A DNA stretch of 15,071 nt from Acanthamoeba castellanii str. Neff (GCF_000313135.1 NW_004457681.1:110809-125879); one strand, 5' to 3'; positions 1-9,216 are shown, counted from the first letter of the stretch. The notes: generated by a model not told the origin, from the sequence alone. Program-made: numbers and translations.

Positions 1-67
1 CGTGTCGTGTAAGTGTGTGTCGTGTCGTGTCATGCGTGCGATCTTGAAATTCCGGCCGTGTGCGAAC
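1..67 (-). other. Start of the last MDH intron, CGTGT-type repeat
   Basis: On the minus strand the donor GTTCGC follows the in-frame Gln that ends exon 6 of malate dehydrogenase. The rest of the stretch contains repeated CGTGT units (plus-strand sense), like the other introns here. The acceptor and final exon lie outside the window. Confidence 0.75.
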
Positions 68-1567
68 CTGAACGATAGCCCAGTTGCCCCGGGAGCAGGT
101 GAGCGGGAACGAGTAGATGACGCCGGGCGGAATGCCGTAGGAGCCATCCGAGTACACACCCATCGACACCCACTCGCCCTGTGAAAGAGAAAGACACCGT
201 CAGTACCGCACCGTCAGTACGGTGCGTGTCGTGTGTGCGTGTATGACGGTGTGCGGGTAGTGGCACTACAGACCTGGGGAGTGCCGACGAGCCAGTCGTG
301 GACGTGGCCGACGACGGCGTTGGCCGCCGAGGCAGCCGAGCTCTTTTGCCTGGCCTTGATGACCGCGGCGCCGCGCTGCTGCACGCCCGGGATGAACTCC
401 TTCTCCACCCACTCGGTGCCGCCCACGGCCTCCTTGAGCGAGACCGTCCGTCCGTCAATGCTCACCTGGCCGTGGCTCACATCGGGGAACTGCGTCGACG
501 AGTGGTTGCCTGCGTGTGCGACGTGTGCGTGTGCGGTCGTGCCATTTTTCAGCACTTGGCAAGGTCGTAGAAGAAGATGACGAAGAAAGAGCTGTTTACC
601 CCAGATGATGGCGTTGTGAATCTGGCCGGGCGAGACATGGAGCTTCTTGGCGAGGAAGCCCTTGGCGCGGTTCTGGTCGAGGCGGGTGAGCGCGGTGAAG
701 TTCTCCTTGGGGATCGACGGCGCGCACGCCTGCGCGATGAGCGCGTTGGTGTTGGCCGGGTTGCCCACCACGCACACCTGTGTCGTTGGTCGTGTTATGT
801 CGTGTCGTGCGAGTGTGCGTGTCACGCAACATACAATCGACAACGAGGAGGTGGAGGATCAATGAGCACCTTGACGTTCTTGGAGGCGTACTGGTCGAGC
901 GCCCTGCCCTGCTCCTTGAAGATGGCGGCGTTCTTGGCCAGGAGGTCGTTCCTCTCCATGCCGGCCTGGCGAGGGAACGAGCCCACGAGCAGCGCCACGT
1001 CCACGCCCTTGAAGGCTTCCTTCAGGTCGCCGGTGCACACCACTCCTGCTCAACCACGATCAGCGCACGACACGACACGCACCACCGCACACACACGTTT
1101 TATGTAGAGAGATGTATGTACCGCGGAGGAGGGGGAAGGCGCAGTCCTCAAGCTCCATGGCGAGGCCCTGGAGGGCACCCACGAACTGGGGCAGGTCCAG
1201 CAGATGGAGCTTGATCGGCGTCTCCTCGCCCAGCAGTCGGCCCTGCGTGTGCATAGCCACATGTGGGATAAGCGAGGTTACCGCGAGGTGTTGTCGCGTA
1301 GAGAGAAGAATTTGTTTTTTGTAGCGAAAGATGAAGGGCGCGAGTAGAACTACGACTAACCTGAGCGACGAGGAAAACGAGCGAGTAGGCGATCTGCCCA
1401 GCGGCGCCGGTGACGAGGACGGTCACGGGGGGCTGCTGGCTCACGACCCGCGAAGCGCTGGTTGCCGCGGCCTCGAATCCAGTCTGCGAGCCTACGCCCA
1501 TGTGCGCTGCGATGCGGCTCATTCGGCTCACCGCACGCCTCGTCGTAGCATTCGAATCAGCGCTCAT
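68..1567 (-). CDS. MDH: Malate dehydrogenase, NAD(P)-type, cytosolic family (3' end outside window)
   Basis: Interconverts malate and oxaloacetate with a nicotinamide cofactor. Exons read on the minus strand are 1567-1361, 1242-1122, 1045-870, 777-600, 509-274 and 178-68. All introns are GT-AG and all phases agree, giving 343 codons. Visible motifs are the Rossmann loop TGAAGQIA (about 53-60), the substrate loop [13 protein letters not shown] with Arg135 and Arg141, NPANTN (174-179), LDQNRA with Asp202 and Arg205, and [12 protein letters not shown] with the catalytic His230. These fit the cytosolic/NADP-MDH branch and not the bacterial-like mitochondrial branch. After base 68 a GT donor opens an intron that leaves the window, so the last 30 or so residues are missing. 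About 45 residues precede the usual start of the fold and are rich in Arg, Ser and Ala. They may be a targeting peptide, or translation may begin at Met16 (1522). Family assignment is very secure; compartment is not. Confidence 0.95.
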
Positions 1568-1869
1568 TCTCGTGTTGATCTTTTCTTTATAAAGAATAGT
1601 GCTGCTTTCAAATCCTAGTTTGTTTTTTTGTTTTGTTGTTTTCTTTGTTAATTTTGCTTTGCTGGACAGCCACGTTAAAAAATTGCCACCTTAAACACTT
1701 CACAGCGTGCGACGAACAAGGAGACAAAGAACGAAGGCGGAGAGGTTGCATTACACCAGGCCGTGAACATCAGGGTGAAAGAAAGGTTATCACAACGAAG
1801 GATTAGTCGACCATCGCTACTAATCTCTTTCGGGCACGAAGCTAGAACATTTTTCCATTCGGATAAAAG
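1568..1869. promoter_or_regulatory. Divergent intergenic region between MDH and TSAUCER
   Basis: About 300 bases separate the two head-to-head starts. The stretch is clearly more AT-rich than the coding sequence, with T-rich runs around 1617-1665, and no reading frame with coding character. It must hold both promoters. Apart from the TATA-like element near the MDH start I see no element I can name. Confidence 0.6.
1586..1593 (-). promoter_or_regulatory. Palindromic TATA-like element close to the MDH start
   Basis: TTTATAAA lies only 19-26 bases upstream of the first MDH ATG (1567). A TATA box usually sets the transcription start about 25-30 bases downstream. If this element is used, transcription would begin at or after that ATG and the next Met (1522) would be the first one translated. 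The element is self-complementary, so the strand is inferred from the neighbouring gene. Confidence 0.4.
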
Positions 1870-4800
1870 ATGATGGAGACCGCAAGTGCGTTGGCGCCAC
1901 CTTCGGGCGGGTCGTTGAGTTCCGTGACGTCGGGCATCTTGGCGGCGGGACAGCAGCTTTGCCACAATCTCTACCTCCAGTCCAAGCAGCCAATGGCCTA
2001 TCACCAAATCGAAGTACGTACTCCCTCTTCTTTCTTTCTTTCATCAATCAAAACGTTCGGCATCTATGTTACAAATAATATTAATAATACATCTATGTTA
2101 CAAATAATAATATATTTACTTGTTTATTCAATCATTTATTTATTGATTTATTGCTGTACGCCAGGCTGCGTTGATCGAGCAGACGTCGAAGGGCAAGAAG
2201 GCATCGACGGCCAAGGTGGTCGAGGCCCTGCGTGGACTCAGCTTCTACACGCCCGACGAGCAGCTCATCGACGTTCTCCTCAACGGTACGCCACCGTGTT
2301 TCCTTTCCTCTCCTCCCACATGTCCGGCCGGCCCTCCGTGGATGCATGTAACACGTGTTGCGTGCGCGTTGCGTGTTGCGTGTGTGTGTTGTGTGTGTTG
2401 CGTGTGTGTGTTGCGTGCAGTGCTGGCGCAGCACGAGGACCGCAAGATCGCGGGCGCGGTCTACCATTTCCTGTCGTCGGCGCCCCAGCAGCTTCGCTCC
2501 GACGGACTTACCAACGTACTCATCCCCCCCCCCATTGGCACGTGTGCGTGTGCGTGTGCGTGTGCGTGTGCGTGTGCGTGTGCGTCGGTGTTGATGAGGG
2601 TCGGGTGATTGAATTGACGGCCGGCTGTCTCTACAGCAATTGAAGGACGTGTTGGCGAAGGAGGCCAAACACACGTCGGTCGGCCGTCGCGCGCTCGCGC
2701 TCCGCACCCTGGCCACCTTGGCTCCCTCCGACAACAAGACCATCGATGGTCCGCCACCACCCCCTCCCCCAAGCGTCTCTCTTTTGTCCCCAGAACTTAT
2801 GTGCACACATGTTTGCTCTCTCTCCTCTCTCTCTCTCTCGTGCGTGTGCGTGTGCGTGTGCGTGTGCGTGTGCGTGTGCGTGTGCGTGTGCGTGTGCGTG
2901 TGCGTGTGTTGAGACAGACTTCTTGGTCGACGCCATCAGCAACGTCGTGCTCAAGGAGGAGGAAGTTGACCCGCAAAAGGTTCGCTGTCGCCCCTCCATT
3001 CGTATTTATGGTTAATTAAGAAATTAATGCGATTTATTATGACGGTCAGACATCGAGGCGCACGTTCAGGAGGCATAAAACGGAGACGAGCGAGACGGAG
3101 AGGCCGCTCGACCAGGCCGGCGCTCTGCTCGCCGCCCGCTACCGCTTCGGCAACACTCGGCCGCTCATTCCAGTCGCAATTCGAGGAATGTTCTGCGATG
3201 ACCCTGTCGGCGCGCGGCACGCCATCGCCTTGTGCCTTCAGCTCGCCGCCCTCGTGCGTCTCACCTATGCCTTCGTGTGTGTCGTGTGTGTCGTGTGTGT
3301 GTGTCGTGTGTGCGCGCGCGGTTGTGTGCTAATGGCGGGTGATGGCTTGTGCAGTACCCGGTGGAAGTGGCCGAGGGCGTCAAGGACTTTTTGCCGCAGA
3401 ACGTGATGCGAACCCCGAGACCGGCCGTCATCACGGCCACTTCCTTCCCTGGCGACCGCCCCAACCTCTCCGGTAACGCCGCATTCCACATTATACACAA
3501 CACACGCCAACACGACACACACGACACAACACGCGCCTGATGAGCGATGGTTGCCTGCAGACACATTCGCGCGTGCGCTGTTCGTGCGCGTGTGCGGCCG
3601 GCTGGCCCAGTCGACCGAGGTGAGCAAGGACGTGGGCGAGGCCTTCTTCCAGGCGCTCTGCCAGTCAGTCGCCGATCTCAACGAGCGCGTGGCGTTCGAG
3701 GCCGTGGCTGCCCTGTGCGCCTTCCCTTGGTCTCGCATCTCCGCCGCCTGCGTCCTCCCCATCGCCGACGAGGTGCGCCCCGCACCACTTCGCCGACATG
3801 AATGACGTGTCAACTTACCATTGGTTGGGCTGCCTACACACGCGCGCGCAGTATGGCTACAAGCCGAGCGGCAAGCTGCCCCTGGCCCAGGCGGTGGTGA
3901 CCCGCATCGTCCAGGCGCTGAGCGACCCCACGCGCTCGGCCGTGGCGCTCCACGCCGCGTGCAGGACCGCGCGTCTCTTCGCCCGCGCTCGCATCATTAA
4001 CTCGAGCTCCCACGTGCGAGGTTCGGGGCATTCCCTCTGTTGCTTAATAGGAGTTAAAAAGACTGATCGGAGTTCATTGTGCGTGCAGACGCGGACGGCA
4101 CGCTGGACGTCATGTGCCGCTCTCTGCTGGCGCTGCTGCCGCAGGCCAATAACAACAGCGCCTCGTCGTCGACTTCGAGCGTCGAGACCGGCCGCATGTA
4201 CCACGCACCCCGCTAACCCGCACATTCCATAACATTCTAGTGGTGTTGACCGCAGTGCCACTGTTTCGGCGTGCATACAGTTACATCGAGATGGAGGTGA
4301 TGCGGGCGCTGGTGTGGCTCACGTTCCCGCACCACAACACCCACACCTACGCCAACGCCTTTGGCCATCACATCCGCGCCAACATCTTCTCGTCGGCTCA
4401 GCTCGCCGGTACTCTCTTTTTCTCGTCGACGCACATTCCTGGCACGAAGGATTGCACATTCCTCACACATGCGCGATCGCTCCAGATCTGTTCAAGGAGC
4501 TGCACGAGCGTGTCGAGGCCAGCCCCGACATGATCAAGTTCGCCACAAAACTGGCCTACGTGTGGTACTCGAACGTGCCCGAGAAGGTACTCCTCACATT
4601 CCTCACACAAAACACGTGGCATCAATTTTAATGTGACATTCTTGGCATTCCAGACAAACGCCGACTCTATCACGGCGTTGTGGGCCACCATTCTGAAGCT
4701 GGATGAGGAATTCGACGCGCGCGGCCGCCGGCAGGGCGAAGAAGAGGAGGAGAGCCGCGAGAACGGCGATGGCGGTGAAGACGAGTTCGAAGATTACCGC

Positions 4801-5714
4801 TATTCCGAGGGTGACCAACCCACCAAGGCCAAGGCACTGCGCGAGGTTCTCCTCAAGGTGCGCTTGCGTGTCGCGTCATCGATCGTGTTGTGTGTGTGTG
4901 AGTGAGTGTGCGGTGTGTGTGTGAGTGTGCGGTGTGTGCGGTGTGTGCGTTTTGCTAAGTACCAGGAAACGAACAGCATGTGTTCAAGATGCTCGACTGC
5001 CAGCACAAGGCCTCGCAGTCCACGCCCGACACGAAGAGGATCCGGGATGTCGTGTGGCGGCTGCGCACGCGCTTCTACCACTTCCTCGCCGAGAACGCTC
5101 AGTTCCTCTCCGCCTGGGATTCCGAGAGCGACGTACGCCAACAAGCGCACACCGCACGACACACGCACACCGCACACGCGTGTATCTGATCGGATTGGAT
5201 GGCTGCGCACAGGTTGAGGAATCAGCGGCGCTGAAGGCCATCCTGCTCCGGCTTGAGGCCGCGGCGGTGAGCGGCTCGTGGGAGGTACGTACACCGATCG
5301 GTGTCTATCCGCTCTAGTTGCCCCGTCTAAGGGCGACACACACAACACGACACACAGACGAGGATTGTGGCGGCCGAGGGCGTGGCCAAGCTGGCTTTCC
5401 GTCTTCCCGCCCTGCGCTCGCAGGTGGGCCACCTCTTCACCAGCGCCGAATCTACATCGTCTTCGTCGTCGTCAGCCAAGACCGCCACGTCATCGTCTTC
5501 ATCGTCGGTGCCGGGCGCGTTGTTGTTGCGATCGCCGCCGGTGGTGCCGTGGGTGGCGTCGCCGGCAGTGCACCTGATGGAGCTCTCTGCCGGGCTGCAG
5601 GACCGGGGCGTGAGCTTCCTGTCGCTCCCGCTCGAGGAGCGCCGCTCGGCCGCCGAGATCAGCGCCAAGGTCAAGAGCCAGATGAACCTCTTCGGGCAGC
5701 TCCTTGCCGACTGA
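1870..5714 (+). CDS. TSAUCER: TSAUCER (plant TASH3) subunit of the TSET/TPLATE coat complex
   Basis: Large adaptin-like subunit of TSET, the ancient heterohexameric coat related to AP complexes and COPI that works at the plasma membrane in endocytosis. Exons are 1870-2013, 2165-2285, 2421-2515, 2637-2748, 2918-2979, 3050-3253, 3355-3472, 3561-3772, 3852-4020, 4089-4197, 4281-4408, 4486-4586, 4654-4857, 4977-5132, 5213-5284 and 5358-5714. Every phase agrees, giving 787 residues. The product is helical-repeat-like throughout. Blocks that match my memory of the Arabidopsis protein are GMFCDDPVGARHA (from 224), YIEMEVMRALVWL (450-462), the segment with SPDM near 504, NVPEKTNAD, and GSWETRIVAAEGVAKLAF (from 666), in the same order. 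Residues 554-574 are acidic and a Ser-rich run lies near the C-terminus. It is far shorter than the plant protein (about 1,200 residues as I recall) and no SH3 domain is seen. The start could be either of two adjacent ATGs. Assignment is from remembered sequence, without a search. Confidence 0.85.
2061..2109. repeat. Perfect 20-base direct repeat in TSAUCER intron 1
   Basis: CATCTATGTTACAAATAATA occurs at 2061-2080 and again, identical, at 2090-2109, giving a 29-base period. It sits in the AT-rich first intron (2014-2164), in strong contrast to the GC-rich exons on both sides. Confidence 0.9.
2541..2585. repeat. (CGTGTG)n hexamer array in TSAUCER intron 3
   Basis: About seven and a half copies of a strict hexamer with alternating purine and pyrimidine bases. 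It lies in the intron 2516-2636, between donor GTACTC and acceptor CTACAG. Confidence 0.9.
2840..2909. repeat. (CGTGTG)n hexamer array in TSAUCER intron 4
   Basis: Almost twelve copies of the same hexamer as in the preceding intron, directly after a short CT-rich run, in the intron 2749-2917. Again purine and pyrimidine alternate without a break. Confidence 0.9.
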
Positions 5715-5789
5715 TTGACGCCTTCCTGCTCACCTGACCAGCGGAATTCAAAGCATTTTTTGTCAATTTGTTGTTTTGTTAAACAAAAG
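5715..5789 (+). promoter_or_regulatory. Very short TSAUCER-SPPL3 spacer
   Basis: Only 75 bases separate the TSAUCER stop from the SPPL3 start. The second half is T-rich (TGTCAATTTGTTGTTTTG and on) and may serve both 3' processing of one gene and initiation of the next. No canonical TATA box or AATAAA is seen. Confidence 0.5.
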
Positions 5790-7438
5790 ATGGAGGGGGG
5801 CATGGGGCTGGAGTGGGCGCTGGTGGGGCTCGTGGGCTGGGCCGTGGCTACCATTACCTACGCTTCACGGCGTGCCTTGGCCCATCACAACGACCCCAAT
5901 CGACGGCTCGACGGTACCGCCACGTCAATCTCGCTAGATGTGTGATTTTTTTCTATTCCTCTTCCATCTCTGCCGCATCTCCATCTTCGTCCTTCAACTT
6001 CTTCATCCTCTACTCCATTCTTTTCATCCATTTAATTTACCCAATTCAATTGGAAAGAGTAGTGGCTCACTCTCACGGCTGGCCATGGCAGGGAGTGAGG
6101 TGGTTCAGCTGTCGGGCCACAGCGGCGTGTGGCTGGCGGTGGGCGCGTCGGTGTCGCTGGTGGTCTTCTTCTACGGCTCGGCGGCACTCGCGCTCGTGGG
6201 CGCCCTGTCCGTGTGCATCACGGGCTTCTTCGCGCTCGCGTGGGCGCTCGACCCACTCCTCTCCCTCGCCACCGCCTCTTCATCTTCCTCTTCTTCTGCC
6301 TTCTCTTCCTCCTCCTCGGCTTCGATGTCATCGCCCTTTGTCATGCGCTCGTACGAGCTCCTCCCAACCCTACCGCACACCGCACACAACACACGCGGCG
6401 CAGCGCACACACGACACACGCACACAGCTGATACGAGTGTTGCGAAATTGTGGTGGTGCAGGGTGGCGAATGGCGGGCTGGTGACCGGCGGGGCGAGCGT
6501 GCTGGTGATCTTCGCCTGGTTCGTGTGTCAGCATTGGATCCTCAACAATGGTGCGTTCACACCGGTTCATCAATTCAGTGATTGGCACATTCATGCTTAC
6601 GCCGCACACGCACACGCAACCGCCGCACACGCACTACCGCACACGCGCACGCGCACACGCGCACGCGCACACGCACAGCGTTGGGAGTGGCGATGTGCGT
6701 GCTGTTCGTGAGCCTGGTGCGGGTGCCCAGCATGAAGGTCTCCGCGGCCGTGCTCGGCTCCCTCTTCCTCTACGACATCTTCTGGGTCTTCCTCTCGCAC
6801 CACTTCTTTGGCGAAAACGTCATGTACCGCCACCTTAACTTCCCCTCCTGTCCTGGTCGCTGTCGCCTGAGCTGACTGGCTCCGGCTTAGGTTGGCGGTA
6901 GCGACGCGCGAGGCGCAGAACCCGGCGGCGGTGCTGGCGCAGCACCTTCACCTGGAGGCCCACGTGAGTCCGTCGCTGCAGCTGCCGGCCAAGATCATCT
7001 TCGGGCCGCTCATGCTCGGGCTGGGCGACATCGTGCTGCCGGGCCTGCTCGCCGCCTTCGCCATGCGGTTCGGCCACCGCAAGACCGGACGCACCTTCAT
7101 CAACCCGCACTACCTCTGCTTTCTATGCGGGTACGCAATTGCGCGCGTTTGATCGTGTACCACGGCACTCACCACCGCACACGCCGCACACGCACACGGC
7201 AAACAGATATGGAGTGGGACTGTTGGCGTCGTTTGCGGCGGTGATGACATATCGGATGGCGCAGCCGGCGCTGCTCTACATCGTGCCGTCGACGCTCGGC
7301 GCGCTGGCGCTGCTGGGCCTGTGGCGCGGCGAGCTCGTCGAGCTGTGGCACGGCTTTCCCGAGGACTTCCTCCTGCTCGCCGGCAACAATGACGGCGACA
7401 CGCGCCGACCAGACGAGCCTGATCGCTATGATGTCTGA
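5790..7438 (+). CDS. SPPL3: SPPL3-like intramembrane aspartyl protease
   Basis: A multi-pass GxGD-type protease of the signal-peptide-peptidase family, which cleaves type II membrane proteins within the bilayer; SPPL3 acts in the Golgi of animals on glycosyltransferases. Exons are 5790-5913, 6092-6350, 6462-6550, 6679-6823, 6891-7130 and 7207-7438. All phases agree, giving 362 residues, close to the size of animal SPPL3. Catalytic motifs are all present: YDIFWVF with Asp190, MLGLGDIVLPG with Asp252, and QPALLY with PAL at 306-308. NVMLAVATREAQNP after the first motif and the short N-terminus with one hydrophobic segment before the core favour SPPL3 over SPP or SPPL2, and I see no glycosylated PA domain. 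A Ser-rich insert lies in a loop in exon 2. The gene begins 75 bases after the TSAUCER stop on the same strand. Confidence 0.92.
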
Positions 7439-7556
7439 TGGACCTCCTGGCCTCCCTTTCCCACCCACACTGAACATATTGCCACATATTGCCACCTCTC
7501 CACCACGACTGCTTTGCTGAGTCTTCACAGGAAGCGAGATCGCTGCCCTGCACGTG

Positions 7557-8410
7557 ACGTCCAAACCGAGCTCGCGCTCCTCCCGCTTCTCCTCCTTCGT
7601 CATCTTCTTGTTCTTCTCCTTCTTCTTCTTCTTGGCCCCGTCGTTGGGCGACTGGCCCTGCTGCTTTGCTTCATCGCGTCCGCCACCACCGCTGCCGCCG
7701 ATTTCTGCATTCGTCAAAACAGAGAGTTCCGTGTGTCTTGTGCGTGTGTCGTGTGCGGCGGTATGTGTGTGCGGTGGTGCGTTACGTTAAGTCTTATGTA
7801 CGAAGTCCTCGCCTGCCTTCTTCCTCTGCTTTCGCATCTCCTTCCACTTCCTGAATACCGTTAAGACACGAGCTTAGTGACCATATCCCCGTGTGCGTGT
7901 GCGGTGGTGCGTGCGTGTGCGTGAGTGTGCGTGCGTGTGCGGAAGGGTCGGTACTGCTTTCGGGCGCGATAGAGGCTCTTCTTCTCCTCCATGGCCTTTT
8001 CGTGGAGGGCCGCCTCGTCTCCTGTCGCAAGCGTCGCGTGAAGCGTTGCTTGTAGCTCTCATTCGGCCGCATACTCTCGAACTGTAACGACAGTTAAGTG
8101 CTTCCGTGGTGAGCAACGCGTCGCACACGCACGCACCACCGCACACGCACACGCACCACCGTGCACGCACACGCACCACCGCACAAAGAGAACACACGCG
8201 CGCGCCGTACATGTAGTTGTTGCCCTTGATGACGTCCTGGAGTGTGCGATGACGAGTACACGGTACCCTAACCTCGACCCCGACCTCGTACTTACGGTTT
8301 GTCCATGCATGCACAGGTGTGGTTGTGGATGGCCGAGATTGGGAAAGGAAAGCGTTGGCCCGCCGATTACAGACCAGGCTCGAGATCTTGGCTCTCTTCT
8401 CCCCTGACAT
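7557..8410 (-). CDS. Unrecognised Lys/Glu-rich protein, model incomplete
   Basis: I do not recognise this gene. Coding-like pieces on the minus strand are as follows. A 5' piece ends at 8296 before a strong GTAAGT donor; the candidate starts are Met at 8410 or 8310, and only 8310 keeps frame. A short exon 8236-8211 encodes DVIKGNNY. A piece from about 8077 to 7955 encodes FESMRPNESYKQ and then, one frame over, a charged helix with EEKKSLYRARKQ. An exon 7850-7802 encodes KWKEMRKQRKKAGEDF. A segment from about 7663 to 7557 contains a poly-Lys run and KEEKREERELGLDV. Phases agree between the last three pieces but break inside the third and around its 5' side. The 3' end is unclear and may approach the SPPL3 stop. 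This may be a real gene with one sequence error, an unusual splice, or a decaying copy. The composition suggests a nuclear or nucleolar protein, but that is only a guess. Confidence 0.45.
8123..8183. repeat. About 20-base tandem repeat, three copies
   Basis: Three imperfect units built around CACACGCACGCACCACCG follow each other. The stretch lies between coding pieces of the Lys/Glu-rich minus-strand gene, so it is probably intronic. Similar CA-rich repeats appear in most introns here and at the right edge of the window. Confidence 0.75.
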
Positions 8411-8560
8411 CCTTCATCTGTCGTGTGTGGTGTGTTGTGTGAGTGTGTTATGTGTGTGTTATGTATGTGTGTGTGTGTGTTTTGTGTGTGTGTTGGTGGT
8501 GATTTGCAAATCATCTCGGCTGCACCTCATGACTGAACTTTGCCTTCGGGGAATGAGCAG

Positions 8561-8914
8561 GAGCCCAACATCTTCTTCAACACGACGGCTGATTGCTACA
8601 TCCGGTCGATCATGTGTATCGCCACCCGGCACATCACCGATGAGGAGTTGTTCCTCAACTACCGGTACGCACACACACACCAACCCCACGACAGACACAC
8701 GCACACACACACACACCGCACGACACGTACGACACCACACATGACGCATTTCATCCCAGCGCCCGTGCCACTTCACAATTCACCCACATCCCACATCCAA
8801 CCCGCCACAGGTACAACCGGATCAACCTATCCGGACTGGTATGTGCAACCCGGCGTGGCGGAGGCCGAGCGGCGATGGAAGAAGCCCAACCAAGGCCCCC
8901 AACCCTTCTGGTAG
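8561..8914 (+). pseudogene. C-terminal fragment of a SET-domain protein, probably decayed
   Basis: SET proteins are mostly lysine methyltransferases. A good acceptor (GAGCAG) at 8560 opens exon 8561-8664, which encodes EPNIFFNTTADCYIRSIMC followed by ATRHITDEELFLNYRYN. This is the end of a SET domain: the PN of the NHxxxPN motif and the ELFxNY motif with the catalytic-pocket Tyr. After a GTACGC donor the next exon begins at 8811. The frame that follows the splice reads RINLSGL. The frame carrying the expected tail, YPDWYVQP then AEAERRW and ending at TAG 8912-8914, is displaced by two bases near 8817-8827. No upstream exon with the NH half of the motif or the SET core is found in the preceding kilobase on this strand. 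A 5'-truncated, frameshifted remnant fits best; an undetected splice or two base-call errors are alternatives. Confidence 0.6.
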
Positions 8915-9044
8915 CCACACTTTTGGTGGTCGATACCTCGTTTCTTCTCTGAGAGCGTTGCTGACGTGGCTTGTGGCTGGTTCGAATCCCACCTTGTTCT
9001 ATTCCACCAATATGCGGCCGCTGGTTGCACTGTGAACTTGCAAG

Positions 9045-9216
9045 CCGTTGGTTGTTGGCGTTCGCCAAAGAGTTCTGCCACGACGAGTGCTCAGGCGGTT
9101 TCTTCTACACTGAGCAGCTTGGCTTCTGGGTCAATTGCAATCCGGCGGCCAGTCAGGCGGTCGTCTCGCCCGAGGGCGTGTGCCCTCCCATCCAACTTCC
9201 CAACGGGCGTCAGTGA
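9045..9216 (+). CDS. Unidentified terminal exon of a Cys-containing protein
   Basis: I do not recognise this product. From an AG at 9043-9044 the frame reads RWLLAFAKEFCHDECSGGFF, continues through YTEQLGFWVNCNPAASQA and PEGVCPPIQLPNGRQ, and ends at TGA 9214-9216. Third positions are strongly G/C, which supports real coding sequence, and four Cys residues lie within about 35 residues. No initiator ATG occurs in this frame nearby, so it is a 3' exon or a gene fragment. It could belong with the SET-like fragment just upstream, but nothing in the sequence joins them. Confidence 0.45.

Noticed and set aside
214..843. A continuous 209-residue minus-strand protein
   Set aside because: It reads through the MDH introns 778-599 and 510-273 boundaries. 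The intron parts are repeat-rich and the splice sites with agreeing phases give a much better MDH.
2541..2909. CRISPR-like or phage-related array
   Set aside because: The units are uninterrupted hexamers without spacers and lie inside spliceosomal introns of a eukaryotic gene.
2132..2999. Minus-strand frames with long Thr-Arg or Ala-His repeats
   Set aside because: These are translations of the CGTGTG hexamer arrays in TSAUCER introns and not real proteins.
8904..9008. A tRNA gene around GGTTCGAATCC
   Set aside because: The T stem has two mismatches, and the seven bases that would form the 5' acceptor strand do not pair with those after the T arm. Reported only as a solitary B-box match.
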